From positions 4,278,001 through 4,342,000 of the forward strand of contig NZ_CP114280.1 in NCBI RefSeq assembly GCF_029635795.1: DNA of 64,000 nt, in the 5' to 3' direction. Origin of the DNA: Dickeya lacustris (GTDB taxonomy: Bacteria; Pseudomonadota; Gammaproteobacteria; Enterobacterales; Enterobacteriaceae). This document shows, in pieces, positions 44,928-53,938 of the stretch. The stretch's first letter is position 1. Every line of letters starts with the position of its first letter. The translations under genes were made by a program, and so were the position numbers. Under the pieces are notes generated by a model, which saw only the letters and a program-made list of their open reading frames with translations, did not search any database and had not been told where the DNA came from.

Positions 44928-46280
44928 TCGAATCAAACGGCAACGCTGGAGTCATTTGATGCCACCAGTAAGCTGAATTATAACCAAACTTCGTCACTTA
45001 TTTGGGATGGGGCATTGAAGCCTTATACCGGCGGATTAATGACGTTATCGGCACAAGGATCTGTTTATACTTCGCTTGTTGCGACCAACGTAGGTCAATT
45101 AACCGTAAGTGCGATGCCAACATCGTTGGTGCCGCAACTGACTTCATCAACATCTGCCCCAGGAATTACTGTTGCACAAAGTAGTGTATTTGGTGACAAC
45201 CCGCGCTGGTATGGCTGGAAGGCATTTGATGGTGGCGTAACGGGCGAAGATACGCGTTGGTCAACTCAGACTGGTGCGCCGCAGTGGTTATCGGTTGCGT
45301 TTAATGATGCTAAGTCGGTTGATTACTATTTTATTATTTGTCGTCAGGATCTTTCTTCTGGTGGTGTACCGAGAGATTGGCTTTTTCAGGGCAGCGACGA
45401 TGGGATAAACTGGGTGACATTAGATAGTCAGGCTGGTATATCATTTAAATCTAATGAGAAAAAAATATTCAATATTAATAGATCAACCTATAAGCATTAC
45501 CGTATTTATGTTACTGCGGTGAACACAAACAGTAGCCTTGTAACTATCACTGAATTTGGGTTATTGCAGCGTGAGCAAAAAATCTTATTGCGTTCTGGAA
45601 ATAACTATTACACCAGCCTAAATGGTGTGTTAACTCAGGTGGCAACCCCCTCACAACCGGGTGATATTTCCGCTCAGGGCTTTATTAATTCAGGAAAAAT
45701 CAGTGCGGCATCATTGGCAGATAAATTGCCATTGAGTGTTGTTGCTGAGGGCGCAGGGGATATTGCGGTATCTTTTACTCCCGATGCACAAATCGTTCTT
45801 TCTGAGTCGTTGGTTAGTGCAAAATCATGGTCATCCATTAATTCAGCGAAACTGTCTGCAACGCTGACAGGAAATGGTGCAGTATTTCTTGCTATTTCCC
45901 GTGATTTGAATGACTGGTTTGTCTGGAATGGAAGTGCATGGGTATCGGTAGGTACGCTCTCTGCGGATGCTAATAGTGCGAATAAGCTGATTGCGAGTGG
46001 TATGACGGACGCTGTGTTGAGTAAAATGACTGCCGCCCAATGGGCGCTGCTCTTTCCCGGAACGAATGGCATGCCAGATAAGTTAGGTTTTGCCTTGGCC
46101 TTAAGTGTACCTGATTCATTATCAGACAATGTTATTGTTGATGCGCTGACTTTAAATGTAAACAACGCTGCCGCCTGGAAAAAACAAACTGAAACCGAAG
46201 TGGAAATTCGCTGGTATCCTGACAAAGTTACGTTCAAACCGATTACGGCTGGGAACTATAAGTTCTCCTATCAACAGTAA
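44103..46280 (+). CDS. Phage-type tail fibre with F5/8-C-like domain, copy A
   Basis: 725 residues from ATG 44103 (AAAAGG upstream; the longer frame from 44052 lacks a site). Residues 1-275 are a tail-fibre N-terminus: MWYQNGRLSLFNGS, DTELLLAGEYAG, LANHTHTASQITDFTDAVRK and a glycine/serine linker near 240. The centre is specific to this copy. At about 355-490 it has a discoidin (F5/8 type C)-like domain: GWKAFDGG, WLSVAF, WLFQGSDDGINWVTLDS, YKHYRIYVTAV. The last 30 or so residues (TETEVEIRWYPDKVTFKPIT) are common to both copies. It should bind a cell-surface sugar or protein. Its own terminator follows. No lysis or head genes are nearby. Confidence 0.82.
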   Translation: MWYQNGRLSLFNGSKVVLGNKTAFSDKKNGVAAGSMLLVFTDGHIQIHEIAAVVSDTELLLAGEYAGCTQSGVRYAIPVFDQGDDGFDHAAYVAQIAAILAGYQSQLSQWKQVLTERGQVTLTNGAGQSVVVKTLPDLTDAVGRMMDKTLNGADIADKAQFVANLGLSDVVHKSDLANHTHTASQITDFTDAVRKVLVSTLAAGQGVSLAYDNVNNQLIISATGNGGGSSGGGSGYTVVTRVGVTANQIFTFALNTAGTMDYSFDAFALKEEAGLSNQTATLESFDATSKLNYNQTSSLIWDGALKPYTGGLMTLSAQGSVYTSLVATNVGQLTVSAMPTSLVPQLTSSTSAPGITVAQSSVFGDNPRWYGWKAFDGGVTGEDTRWSTQTGAPQWLSVAFNDAKSVDYYFIICRQDLSSGGVPRDWLFQGSDDGINWVTLDSQAGISFKSNEKKIFNINRSTYKHYRIYVTAVNTNSSLVTITEFGLLQREQKILLRSGNNYYTSLNGVLTQVATPSQPGDISAQGFINSGKISAASLADKLPLSVVAEGAGDIAVSFTPDAQIVLSESLVSAKSWSSINSAKLSATLTGNGAVFLAISRDLNDWFVWNGSAWVSVGTLSADANSANKLIASGMTDAVLSKMTAAQWALLFPGTNGMPDKLGFALALSVPDSLSDNVIVDALTLNVNNAAAWKKQTETEVEIRWYPDKVTFKPITAGNYKFSYQQ
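46175..46252 (+). repeat. 78-bp 3' block of fibre A, identical in fibre B
   Basis: Identical to 49029-49106 at every base, whereas the preceding 1.2 kb of the two genes are strongly diverged. It encodes WKKQTETEVEIRWYPDKV and following residues at the fibre C-terminus. Confidence 0.88.
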
Positions 46281-46325
46281 AGATATTTCAATTCTATTTT
46301 AACTTCTTCTTCGCTATTTTCTGTG

Positions 46326-46353
46326 CGGGCCATATCTGGCCCGTTTTTATTTT
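46326..46353 (+). terminator. Terminator of tail module A
   Basis: CGGGCCA (46326-46332), loop TATC, TGGCCCG (46337-46343), then TTTTTATTTTT, about 45 bp after the fibre A stop. Confidence 0.92.
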
Positions 46354-46511
46354 TCAATATTTATTGGGTGCTTGTTGTGCTGTCATATTACAACAAACAA
46401 TGAGAGTGTGCTTTTCAAAAAAACATTATGATGGTAATTGAAGTGATTTAACAGAAACGATTTTTTATATCTATGCCTTAAAATCTCTATTCTTATTTAT
46501 AAGGATTAAAA

Positions 46512-46859
46512 ATGACCGAAGAAGATATTTATCCATTGTTAGGTAAACTGGCTAATGGCCATGTTTATGCATATGCGGTGCCGTGCTGTGATTATCATCA
46601 ACACCATGAGTGTCATTCATTTATTTTATTTTCTCTGAGTCAGGGGAATCAGTATGACGCCAGTCAGACGCTGACCGGGCAGAATATTAATCTTGTCGTA
46701 GATTGTTACGCGCATACCCTTGTTGCTGCACGAAAATTAAGGGAGCAGGTGTGGCAGGCGTTGATGGTGTTAAAACCCCGCAAGACGGAAGAATATAATG
46801 ATTTTGATGTTGAATATGACCAGTTCCGTATGACATTAAATATCAATATTTCCCGCTGA
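46512..46859 (+). CDS. Phage tail completion/terminator-like protein (DUF3168-like), copy B
   Basis: 115 residues, identical to copy A except Glu to Gly (SQGNQYD) and Ala to Val (NLVVDCY). Its leader after the terminator of module A has a similar TAAGGATTAAAA ribosome binding region. The near identity of both copies, including silent sites, points to a recent duplication or ongoing gene conversion. Confidence 0.7.
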   Translation: MTEEDIYPLLGKLANGHVYAYAVPCCDYHQHHECHSFILFSLSQGNQYDASQTLTGQNINLVVDCYAHTLVAARKLREQVWQALMVLKPRKTEEYNDFDVEYDQFRMTLNINISR

Positions 46860-47763
46860 TTAAACACCGTCGTTAATTACACGTGCGTTGGCTGTTATGG
46901 CCGTGCCTTGTCGCATAACAAATAAAGGGTATAAATTTATGTGGTATCAAAACGGGCGTCTGTCTTTATTTAATGGCAGTAAAGTCGTACTGGGAAATAA
47001 CACCGCTTTTTCAGATAAAAAGAATGGCGTGGCCGCCGGCAGTATGCTGCTGGTATTTACCGACTGCCATATACAGATTCATGAAATTGCTGCCGTCGTG
47101 TCCGATACTGAGCTGCTGTTAGCCGGTGAATACGCCGGCTGTACGCAAAGTGGCGTGCGCTATGCCATACCGGTATTTGGCCAGGGTGATGACGGCTTTG
47201 ACCATGCAGTGTATGTGGCGCAAATAGCGGCGATACTGGCAGGTTATCAGTCACAACTGTCGCAATGGAAACAGGTGCTGACCGAGCGTGGCCAGGTGAC
47301 GTTAACGAACGGTGCAGGGCAGAGCGTGGTGGTGAAAACGCTGCCGGATTTGACCGATGCCGTCGGGCGGATGATGGATAAAACGCTGAATGGGGCAGAT
47401 ATTGCGGACAAGGCGCAGTTTGTCGCCAATCTGGGACTGAGCGATGTGGTGCATAAGTCAGACCTGGCGAATCATACCCATACTGCCTCGCAAATTACCG
47501 ATTTCACTGACGCGGTACGTAAGGTGCTGGTCTCGACGCTGGCGGCCGGTCAGGGGGTGTCGCTGGCCTATGATAATGTAAATAATCAACTGATTATCAG
47601 TGCAACAGGCAATGGTGGTGGCAGCGGCGGTGGCGGCAGTGGTTACACGGTGGTGACGCGGGTAGGCGTGACGGCGAATCAGATCTTTACGTTTGCGCTG
47701 AATACAGCCGGTACGATGGATTACAGTTTTGATGCCTTTGCATTGAAAGAAGAGGCGGGGTTA
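46512..47763 (+). repeat. Tandem duplication, 5' block of module B
   Basis: Partner of 43676-44927. Divergence starts at the same codon position (KEEAGLLNQ here, KEEAGLSNQ in A). Confidence 0.9.
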
Positions 47764-49137
47764 TTAAATCAAAATGCTATCGAGGAAAAATTTGAATCAG
47801 CTAAAAGTGTAAATTACAGGCAGACATCTGCATTAATATGGGATGGCAGCTTGCATTCTTATCTTGGTAGTAATTATTCCTTATCACTCGATGGTGCTTT
47901 TTACGCTAAAGAGATTAAAGCGGATGGTAAGTCGATTTCGATTGCTGTAAACGCTAATGATAAGACCTATCCGATTCCACTGATGACATCGAATAACTTA
48001 CCAAGTGGTTATTTGGTCTCTTCATCGAGTATTTTTCCAGGGAATTATGCGTATTTTGCCTTTCAACAAAAAAATGGCCCATCAACGTCTAGTTGGGCAT
48101 CTGCGATTAATGATTTACCTGCATGGTTACGCATTGATTTGCCCTCGATGGAAACTGTCAGTGGTTATCAACTGGCGGGGCGAACAAACCCTGTAAGTGC
48201 TTATAAGCAGCAACCTACCGCGTTTGATGTTCAAGGTTCAAATGATGGTACGACCTGGGTGACGGTTGATAGCCAAAAGAATTTAGTATGGGCAAGTGCA
48301 GATGAAATAAAAACATTCAAACTTTCAACTCCGGTAAAATACTCTAAATACCGTATTTATATTAGTGCAGTAAACAGTAGCCCTGATGTAAATGTATGTG
48401 TATCAATGTTTAACTTATTCAATGATGTGCCTAAAACAAAAGCACTGTTACAGGCTGTTGATGGTAATTATTACTCCGTTTCAAATGGCAGATTAAGTCT
48501 TATTTCATCATCGATATCAAGTCCAGATTTTGATACGTATGGTTTTTATTCATCAGGGAAAATACTAGAGAGTGAATTGGTTAATAAGTTGCCACTGAAA
48601 GTTGTGACTAAAGACCCAGTCTCAGTAACAACGAAATATTGGCCTCACAGCCAAATTGCTGTATCAAACTCATTGATATCATTAAAATCATATTCAAAAC
48701 TGAATAAGATAAGTGTTGTTTCAACGCAAAAAGCGAATGGTTTAATGAAAATGGCCGTGAGTCGTGATTTGGTCAATTGGGTTGTTTGGGATGGTAGCCA
48801 ATGGGTTAATATTACTTCTCTCTCAATAGATGATGCTGGCGCTTCTGCTCTGCTAAAAAATGGCATGAGCGCTGCAAATATTAACGGGTTAACTTCATTA
48901 GAGTGGGGGCAGTTATTTAATAATCACATTGATAATATTGCATTTGCATATGTATTGGATGTTCCTGATCCAGACAGTGATTTCGTATCATTGGATTCGA
49001 TCACTCTTAATTTAGACTATGCCTCCATCTGGAAAAAACAAACTGAAACCGAAGTGGAAATTCGCTGGTATCCTGACAAAGTTACGTTCAAACCGATTAC
49101 GGCTGGCAATTATAAATTTGCGTATCAACAACCGTAG
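46939..49137 (+). CDS. Phage-type tail fibre with F5/8-C-like domain, copy B
   Basis: 732 residues from ATG 46939. The N-terminal 274 residues differ from copy A at five positions. The middle is only distantly similar, with a discoidin-like domain at about 364-494 (AWLRIDLP, TAFDVQGSNDGTTWVTVDS, YSKYRIYISAV), so the fold seems kept while the surface has changed. A later segment repeats the pattern of copy A (MAVSRDLVNWVVWDGSQW against LAISRDLNDWFVWNGSAW). The C-terminus is shared. The module ends at a strong bidirectional terminator facing the flavodoxin-like gene. Confidence 0.82.
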   Translation: MWYQNGRLSLFNGSKVVLGNNTAFSDKKNGVAAGSMLLVFTDCHIQIHEIAAVVSDTELLLAGEYAGCTQSGVRYAIPVFGQGDDGFDHAVYVAQIAAILAGYQSQLSQWKQVLTERGQVTLTNGAGQSVVVKTLPDLTDAVGRMMDKTLNGADIADKAQFVANLGLSDVVHKSDLANHTHTASQITDFTDAVRKVLVSTLAAGQGVSLAYDNVNNQLIISATGNGGGSGGGGSGYTVVTRVGVTANQIFTFALNTAGTMDYSFDAFALKEEAGLLNQNAIEEKFESAKSVNYRQTSALIWDGSLHSYLGSNYSLSLDGAFYAKEIKADGKSISIAVNANDKTYPIPLMTSNNLPSGYLVSSSSIFPGNYAYFAFQQKNGPSTSSWASAINDLPAWLRIDLPSMETVSGYQLAGRTNPVSAYKQQPTAFDVQGSNDGTTWVTVDSQKNLVWASADEIKTFKLSTPVKYSKYRIYISAVNSSPDVNVCVSMFNLFNDVPKTKALLQAVDGNYYSVSNGRLSLISSSISSPDFDTYGFYSSGKILESELVNKLPLKVVTKDPVSVTTKYWPHSQIAVSNSLISLKSYSKLNKISVVSTQKANGLMKMAVSRDLVNWVVWDGSQWVNITSLSIDDAGASALLKNGMSAANINGLTSLEWGQLFNNHIDNIAFAYVLDVPDPDSDFVSLDSITLNLDYASIWKKQTETEVEIRWYPDKVTFKPITAGNYKFAYQQP
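49029..49106 (+). repeat. 78-bp 3' block of fibre B
   Basis: Identical partner of 46175-46252. Confidence 0.88.
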
Positions 49138-49196
49138 CACCTGATGTACAGCGCTATATCTGTGTTTCCGCTGTCGTGTTGCGCGGCATTATCTAT

Positions 49197-49229
49197 AAAC
49201 ACGGCCCGGTAGACCGGGCCGTGTTTTTT
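49197..49229. terminator. Bidirectional terminator between fibre B and the flavodoxin-like gene
   Basis: A 14-bp perfect inverted repeat (AAACACGGCCCGGT at 49197-49210 with 49213-49226) followed by TTTTTT on the plus strand and T-rich sequence on the minus strand, between two convergent genes. Confidence 0.93.
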
Positions 49230-49238
49230 CTAAACCGA

Positions 49239-49793
49239 TTAACCGTGCAGTCGGCGGGCGATATCAGCCACGCGCGCGCCATAAAGACGGGCGGTTTCCA
49301 GATCGCCTGCTGGAATGGCATCGGCCCCGGCATCAGACGGTGACTGGATGAGCGCGCCTGCTGAACCGCCCAGATTGTTCGTATCGTTGCGGGTAGAGGC
49401 CTGTGCGTTAGCAGGCAGTTGGCCCAGACTGACCCAGATACCGCCATGCTGTGCGGCCAGCGTTTGCAGATAAATCAGCGTCACTTGCTTATCACCATTC
49501 AGGCTGGCACTGTTGGCAAAGCCGCCAAAGACTTTGTCTTGCCAGCCACGGGAATACCAAATCTTGGAGCTGGCATCGGCGAATTTTTTAAACTGCCAGG
49601 GGACATTCCCCATATAGGTTGGCGCGCCGAAGATGATACCGTCGGCTGCATTCAATGTTTCCCAGTCTGCATCGCGAATATCGCCATTATTATCGATAGC
49701 GACCAGGGTCGCTGCTGCGCCCTCCGCCACAACTTCAGCAATGCGTTGGGTATGTCCATAGCCGGAATAATAAACAACAGCAATCTTGCTCAT
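49239..49793 (-). CDS. Flavodoxin-fold NAD(P)H:quinone oxidoreductase (WrbA-like)
   Basis: 184 residues. The FMN phosphate loop is YYSGYGHTQRIA, APTYMGNVPWQFKKFAD is the flavin-contact region found in WrbA-like proteins, and KVFGGFANSAS follows. It is shorter than WrbA (198) and belongs to the wider flavodoxin family. It is expected to reduce quinones by two electrons. ATG 49793 has GAGGATG upstream. Transcribed alone. Confidence 0.88.
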   Translation of the reverse strand: MSKIAVVYYSGYGHTQRIAEVVAEGAAATLVAIDNNGDIRDADWETLNAADGIIFGAPTYMGNVPWQFKKFADASSKIWYSRGWQDKVFGGFANSASLNGDKQVTLIYLQTLAAQHGGIWVSLGQLPANAQASTRNDTNNLGGSAGALIQSPSDAGADAIPAGDLETARLYGARVADIARRLHG

Positions 49794-50097
49794 CGCACAT
49801 CCTCATCTTTGTTCAGAAAAACAGAGTCTAAAAAGCATACGCCATGTATTACGTATCGGCAGCTATCGTGACGAGTTTTTTTTAATAATGAATTATCTAA
49901 ATGTGCCTTGATACAGAATGAGTAAGCAAGGAGTGAGGTGCCACTTACCTTTTATTGCTTTTTGTTTTAATTTATAACAAAAAACAAGGGTGTGCGGTTA
50001 TTGACAATCGCAGTGATGCTTTCAACGAAGAGCCGCTATTGGGTTTATTGCGGCTAATATCAATAAACCCATTGTTACGGTTTTTCTTTGGTGGGAA
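49794..50097. other. Intergenic region before the flavodoxin-like gene
   Basis: No gene. It contains an 11-bp inverted repeat (TGGGTTTATTG at 50040-50050 with 50061-50071) downstream of the minus-strand glycosyltransferase gene, a possible weak terminator, and the promoter of the flavodoxin-like gene. Confidence 0.45.
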
Positions 50098-51147
50098 TTA
50101 ATGAACCAACCGTTTGATACCCTCTTTTGCTGGAGGGTAATCACCACATTTTTGGTAAAATTCGAGCGCTTGTTGTTGTATTCCCGCACACTCAAAAATT
50201 ACGCCAATATTATAATTGGCTTTATAGGAATTGACGCCTTCTTTGCTGCCGGGTGGCCGTGTTGTACAGGATAAAAAAGTATTCACCGCCTGCTGTAATT
50301 GGCCGTTATTCATGAGTATCAGCGCCTTAAGAAAAACAAAGTCGGTGGAGGAAAAATAAGATTCATAATCAAGAATGGTCATTGCTTCGGCATAGCTTCC
50401 TTGATTAATCAGCGCATAGCCATAGGTTTCAACCAGTTCTTCCACATACTCATATGAAAAATTGGTTTCAAAGCACAGTGCTTTCTGAAAAGCCTGAATA
50501 GCAGCAACATAATCACGTTTTAGATAATAGCTTTTACCAAGCTGAAACAATAAATAGGGGTCTTTGGGTTCGGCATCGAGAGCGTGTGTCAGTAATGTAA
50601 TGTTCCGGGTTATCTTATCTGTTTGTTGCAGGATTTCTTTTTTATAACCAACGTGATTAAGCGTTATCGGCGCAGGGAATGTCTTAAGCGCAGTTTTATT
50701 TTTTCTCGGTGTGACCTGCTCATGAATAATGCCGGTGTAATGGTATAAATCTTTATGAAATAAACGACTGATTAACTCTCGAATGGTGCTTTGGCCGGAT
50801 TCATCATCAATATAATTGATACGCTCCACTCGCCCGATGGCGTTGGGATGCTGTGTAATTAATGCATGCACGGCTTCAATATCAATATATTCAATTTCTT
50901 CATCGGCATCGATAATTAAAACCCAGTCATGACGAGCGTGGTGCAGCGATGCGTTGCGGGCGGCTGAGAAATCATTCACCCAGGTAAAGTCATGAACGGA
51001 GTCGGTATATTGTTGTGCGATGGCTTTTGAACCATCATCAGAGCCCGTATCAACAACCACAATATCATCAAAATAGGGTGTCAGTGAGGCCAGTGTTCGG
51101 GCAAGATGCCTGGCCTCGTTTTTGATTATCATACAAACAGAAATCAT
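50098..51147 (-). CDS. Family 2 glycosyltransferase with C-terminal TPR repeats
   Basis: 349 residues. The GT-A domain (1-190) opens ISVCMIIKNEARHLARTLAS, then DIVVVDTGSDDGS and DWVLIIDADEEIE with the metal-binding DxD. TPR-like helices follow (about 195-349; PYLLFQLGKSYYLKRDYVAAI, YKANYNIGVIFECAGIQQ). GT2-TPR proteins glycosylate proteins or peptides in several systems, including glycocins and flagellins, or act on surface glycans. The gene is AT-richer than the core genes to its right and lies between them and the fibre modules, so it may be part of the same accessory patch. The acceptor is unknown. Confidence 0.85.
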   Translation of the reverse strand: MISVCMIIKNEARHLARTLASLTPYFDDIVVVDTGSDDGSKAIAQQYTDSVHDFTWVNDFSAARNASLHHARHDWVLIIDADEEIEYIDIEAVHALITQHPNAIGRVERINYIDDESGQSTIRELISRLFHKDLYHYTGIIHEQVTPRKNKTALKTFPAPITLNHVGYKKEILQQTDKITRNITLLTHALDAEPKDPYLLFQLGKSYYLKRDYVAAIQAFQKALCFETNFSYEYVEELVETYGYALINQGSYAEAMTILDYESYFSSTDFVFLKALILMNNGQLQQAVNTFLSCTTRPPGSKEGVNSYKANYNIGVIFECAGIQQQALEFYQKCGDYPPAKEGIKRLVH

Positions 51148-51268
51148 ATTTCCACCAGGCTTAGGGAGGGCTTGCGATGATGTTAAAAGCCCTCATAGAA
51201 CATAATTGCCCGCAGCAAGGGCGCTTTTATATGATTTATACCATTGCGCCCGGCATGGACAACACTCA

Positions 51269-51661
51269 TCAGAATAAAGGAATCGGGCGACCTTCTTCAT
51301 TAACGGCAACAAAATTGAACTGTCCGTTAATGACCTTTTGGCGGCCTTCTGCATACATTTGCTCTAAGAATACGCTCACATCGACAGTCAGGCTGGTCCG
51401 GCCAACGCGACTTATCTGGCCGACTAATTCCACAATGGTGCCGGAAGGAATCGGCGTGGTGAAATTGATTTTCTCTGTTGAGACTGTCACCAGCGGTTTA
51501 TGGCAAAAACGGGTTGCGGTAATAAAAGAAATTTCGTCCATCCATGCCAGAGCCGTACCGCCAAATAATGTCGAGTGGTGGTTGATATTGGTCGGGAAAA
51601 CCACTTTAGCGACGCGGGTTACTGCGTTTTCGATGCGTTCTTCAAGGGTAAGTTGCGTCAT
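51269..51661 (-). CDS. Hotdog-fold acyl-CoA thioesterase (YciA-like)
   Basis: 130 residues of the 4HBT/YciA type: NHHSTLFGGTALAWMDEISFI contains the catalytic Asp region and the start of the central helix, and VTVSTEKINFTTPIPSGTIV is the following strand. It hydrolyses acyl-CoA esters in the cytosol. It lies alone on the minus strand between the glycosyltransferase and moeB genes. Confidence 0.87.
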   Translation of the reverse strand: MTQLTLEERIENAVTRVAKVVFPTNINHHSTLFGGTALAWMDEISFITATRFCHKPLVTVSTEKINFTTPIPSGTIVELVGQISRVGRTSLTVDVSVFLEQMYAEGRQKVINGQFNFVAVNEEGRPIPLF

Positions 51662-51738
51662 GATATCGCTGCCAGTGAAACAATCAGAGCCCGCATTTTA
51701 CACCAATTTCTCCGGTGAGATGCAGGCCCGGGCGATCT

Positions 51739-52500
51739 CTAGGTTATGGATGGTGTACAAACGTCACACTGGGGGTGTTTGGGGAGTGCCATTTCGCGAA
51801 ATTGCAGTGTCATCGCGTCAAATAACAACAATTTCCCGGCCAGCGGCTGACCATACTGTGCCAGCAATTTAATGGTTTCCATTGCTTGTAGCGAGCCGAT
51901 AATGCCAACCAGCGGAGCCATGACTCCAGCCTCGACGCAACTCAGCGCGCTGTCGCCAAATAACCGGCTGAGACAACGATAGCAGGGCGCGTCTGGCTGA
52001 TAGGTAAATACGCTGATTTGCCCTTCCATGCGAATCGCCGCTCCCGATACCAGCGGGATTTTTTCACTAAAACAGGCGTGATTCAGCGCCTCACGGGTGG
52101 CGACATTATCAGTACAATCCAGCACCACGTCATGCGTTGCTATGCCAGCGCGTAATGCTGCCGGCTCCAGTTGCGTAGCCCACGTTTCGATGTTGACGTG
52201 GGGATTAATTTCTTGCAGCGTCAGACGGGCAGATGCCACCTTTGCCATGCCAATACGCGCATCGCGATGCAGTATCTGCCGTTGTAAGTTGGACAGAGAG
52301 ACACTGTCGAAATCCAGCAGCGTCAGGCTGCCAACCCCTGCCGCTGCCAGATATTGCGCGGCGGCACAGCCAAGCCCGCCGAGGCCAACAATCAGCACGC
52401 GCGCTGCTTTCAGGCGTTCTTGCCCGTCAAAGTCAAACCCGCGTAAGACGATTTGCCGGTTATAGCGTAGCGCTTCTTCATCGGTCAGTTCGGGCAGCAT
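51739..52500 (-). CDS. moeB: Molybdopterin-synthase adenylyltransferase MoeB
   Basis: 253 residues. ATP-binding GLGGLGCAAAQYLAAAG lies near 40-56, the Arg finger region is RYNRQIVL, DCTDN marks the adenylation site and CYRCL with CDVC forms the zinc tetrad. It adenylates the C-terminal glycine of MoaD for sulfur transfer in molybdenum cofactor synthesis. Its ATG shares one base with the stop of moeA (TAATG), so the pair is translationally coupled as in E. coli. Confidence 0.95.
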   Translation of the reverse strand: MLPELTDEEALRYNRQIVLRGFDFDGQERLKAARVLIVGLGGLGCAAAQYLAAAGVGSLTLLDFDSVSLSNLQRQILHRDARIGMAKVASARLTLQEINPHVNIETWATQLEPAALRAGIATHDVVLDCTDNVATREALNHACFSEKIPLVSGAAIRMEGQISVFTYQPDAPCYRCLSRLFGDSALSCVEAGVMAPLVGIIGSLQAMETIKLLAQYGQPLAGKLLLFDAMTLQFREMALPKHPQCDVCTPSIT

Positions 52501-53735
52501 TATTCGTTATCCAATAACAAGGTATTGAATGGTTCAACATCGACCCACTCACCGGCGTTGACAGGGCCGCGCTCGGCTTCCAGCACGATAAAACAGTTCG
52601 CCAGGCTAAAGGAACTGAAGACATGTGAACCTTGATGGCCGGTAGAACGCACTTCCAGTTCACCTTGCGTGTTTGGGCTAACCACACCGCGTTGAAAATC
52701 GAGGCGACCGGGCGATTTTTTGAGTGTCTGGGTGGTTTTGGCGCGTACCCGTGCCGGTAAACGCCACTGTGTATGCCCGCTAAGGTGGGCCAGCAAGGGT
52801 TGAACTAACTGATAGAAGGTCACGGCGGCGGAGACCGGATTACCCGGCAGGCCACAGAACCAGGCGTGCTGTAGTTTTCCGAAGGCGAAGGGCTTACCGG
52901 GTTTGATGGCCAATTTCCAGAAATGCACGTTACCTAACTCTTCGAGCATCTGTTTGGTGTAATCGGCTTCGCCCACGGAAACGCCGCCACTGCTGATGAC
53001 CACATCTGCCGCTGCATCCGCCTGGCGAAACGTCTGGCGTAATCGTGCCGGGTCATCGGGGATGATGCCCAGATCGATAACTTCATGGCCTAATTTTTCC
53101 AGCATCAACCTGACGGCAAAGCGGTTGGTATCATAAATTTGCCCGGTCTGTAACGGTTCGCCAACCGGTTGCAGCTCATCCCCGGTTGAAAACAGTGCAA
53201 CCCGCAGGCGGCGTATCACCTTGACGTGTGCAATACCCAGTGAGGCAAGCAGGGGCAGCGCGGCGCTGCCAAGACGCGTACCGGCAGGCAGTACCTGAGC
53301 ATCCTGTCGAATATCTTCGCCGATACGGCGAATGTTTTGCCCCGGTTTCACCGCATGCGTAATACGAATGTGGCCGTCGGCATCGGTTTCGGTATGCTCT
53401 TGCATCACCACCGCATCGGCGCCTGGCGGAATGGCGGCACCGGTCATGATGCGCACGCAACTACCGGCAGGCCATGCGCCGGTGTAGGGCGCGCCAGCAA
53501 AGGCTTTTCCCGCGACAGCTAAGGCACGCCCGTTCAGTTCGTGATGGCGAACGGCATAACCATCCATCGCGGAATTATCGAACGGCGGTACATCTAACGG
53601 CGAGGTGATGGCATCAGCGGTGATGCGGCCCGCCGCCTGATGAAGGGGAACGATTTCTGTAGCAGTGATAGCAGGAACCTGTGCCAGCATCGTTTGCCGC
53701 GCCAGTTCCAGCGAAAGTAAACCTGAAGTCTCCAT
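52500..53735 (-). CDS. moeA: Molybdopterin molybdenumtransferase MoeA
   Basis: 411 residues, the same length as E. coli Moe[13 protein letters not shown] near 46-57, [34 protein letters not shown] and GLPGNPVSA are the catalytic and molybdate-insertion motifs. It inserts molybdate into adenylated molybdopterin. It is first of the moeAB pair. Confidence 0.95.
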   Translation of the reverse strand: METSGLLSLELARQTMLAQVPAITATEIVPLHQAAGRITADAITSPLDVPPFDNSAMDGYAVRHHELNGRALAVAGKAFAGAPYTGAWPAGSCVRIMTGAAIPPGADAVVMQEHTETDADGHIRITHAVKPGQNIRRIGEDIRQDAQVLPAGTRLGSAALPLLASLGIAHVKVIRRLRVALFSTGDELQPVGEPLQTGQIYDTNRFAVRLMLEKLGHEVIDLGIIPDDPARLRQTFRQADAAADVVISSGGVSVGEADYTKQMLEELGNVHFWKLAIKPGKPFAFGKLQHAWFCGLPGNPVSAAVTFYQLVQPLLAHLSGHTQWRLPARVRAKTTQTLKKSPGRLDFQRGVVSPNTQGELEVRSTGHQGSHVFSSFSLANCFIVLEAERGPVNAGEWVDVEPFNTLLLDNE

Positions 53736-53866
53736 GACAGCTCCACAGCGCTATTCACCCCTGTTTGGTGAAAAGCTATCTCATTGATGTGTCGATAGGG
53801 ACGTATTATGGCAGAGATTGCCAAGTGGAAGAAATGCTCTAATGGCGCGGGCGGGCGGCATCAATG

Positions 53867-53890
53867 AAAAACGCGGCCAGGGCCGCGTTT
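53867..53890 (-). terminator. Terminator of maeA
   Basis: A 10-bp stem (53869-53878 with 53881-53890, GGCC at the tip) gives GCGTTTTTC on the minus strand, about 50 bp after the maeA stop. Confidence 0.85.
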
Positions 53891-53938
53891 GCAGGGAAAT
53901 CGAGCGCATCCAGCGAGGGGCGTCGATTCACGCTCTCA

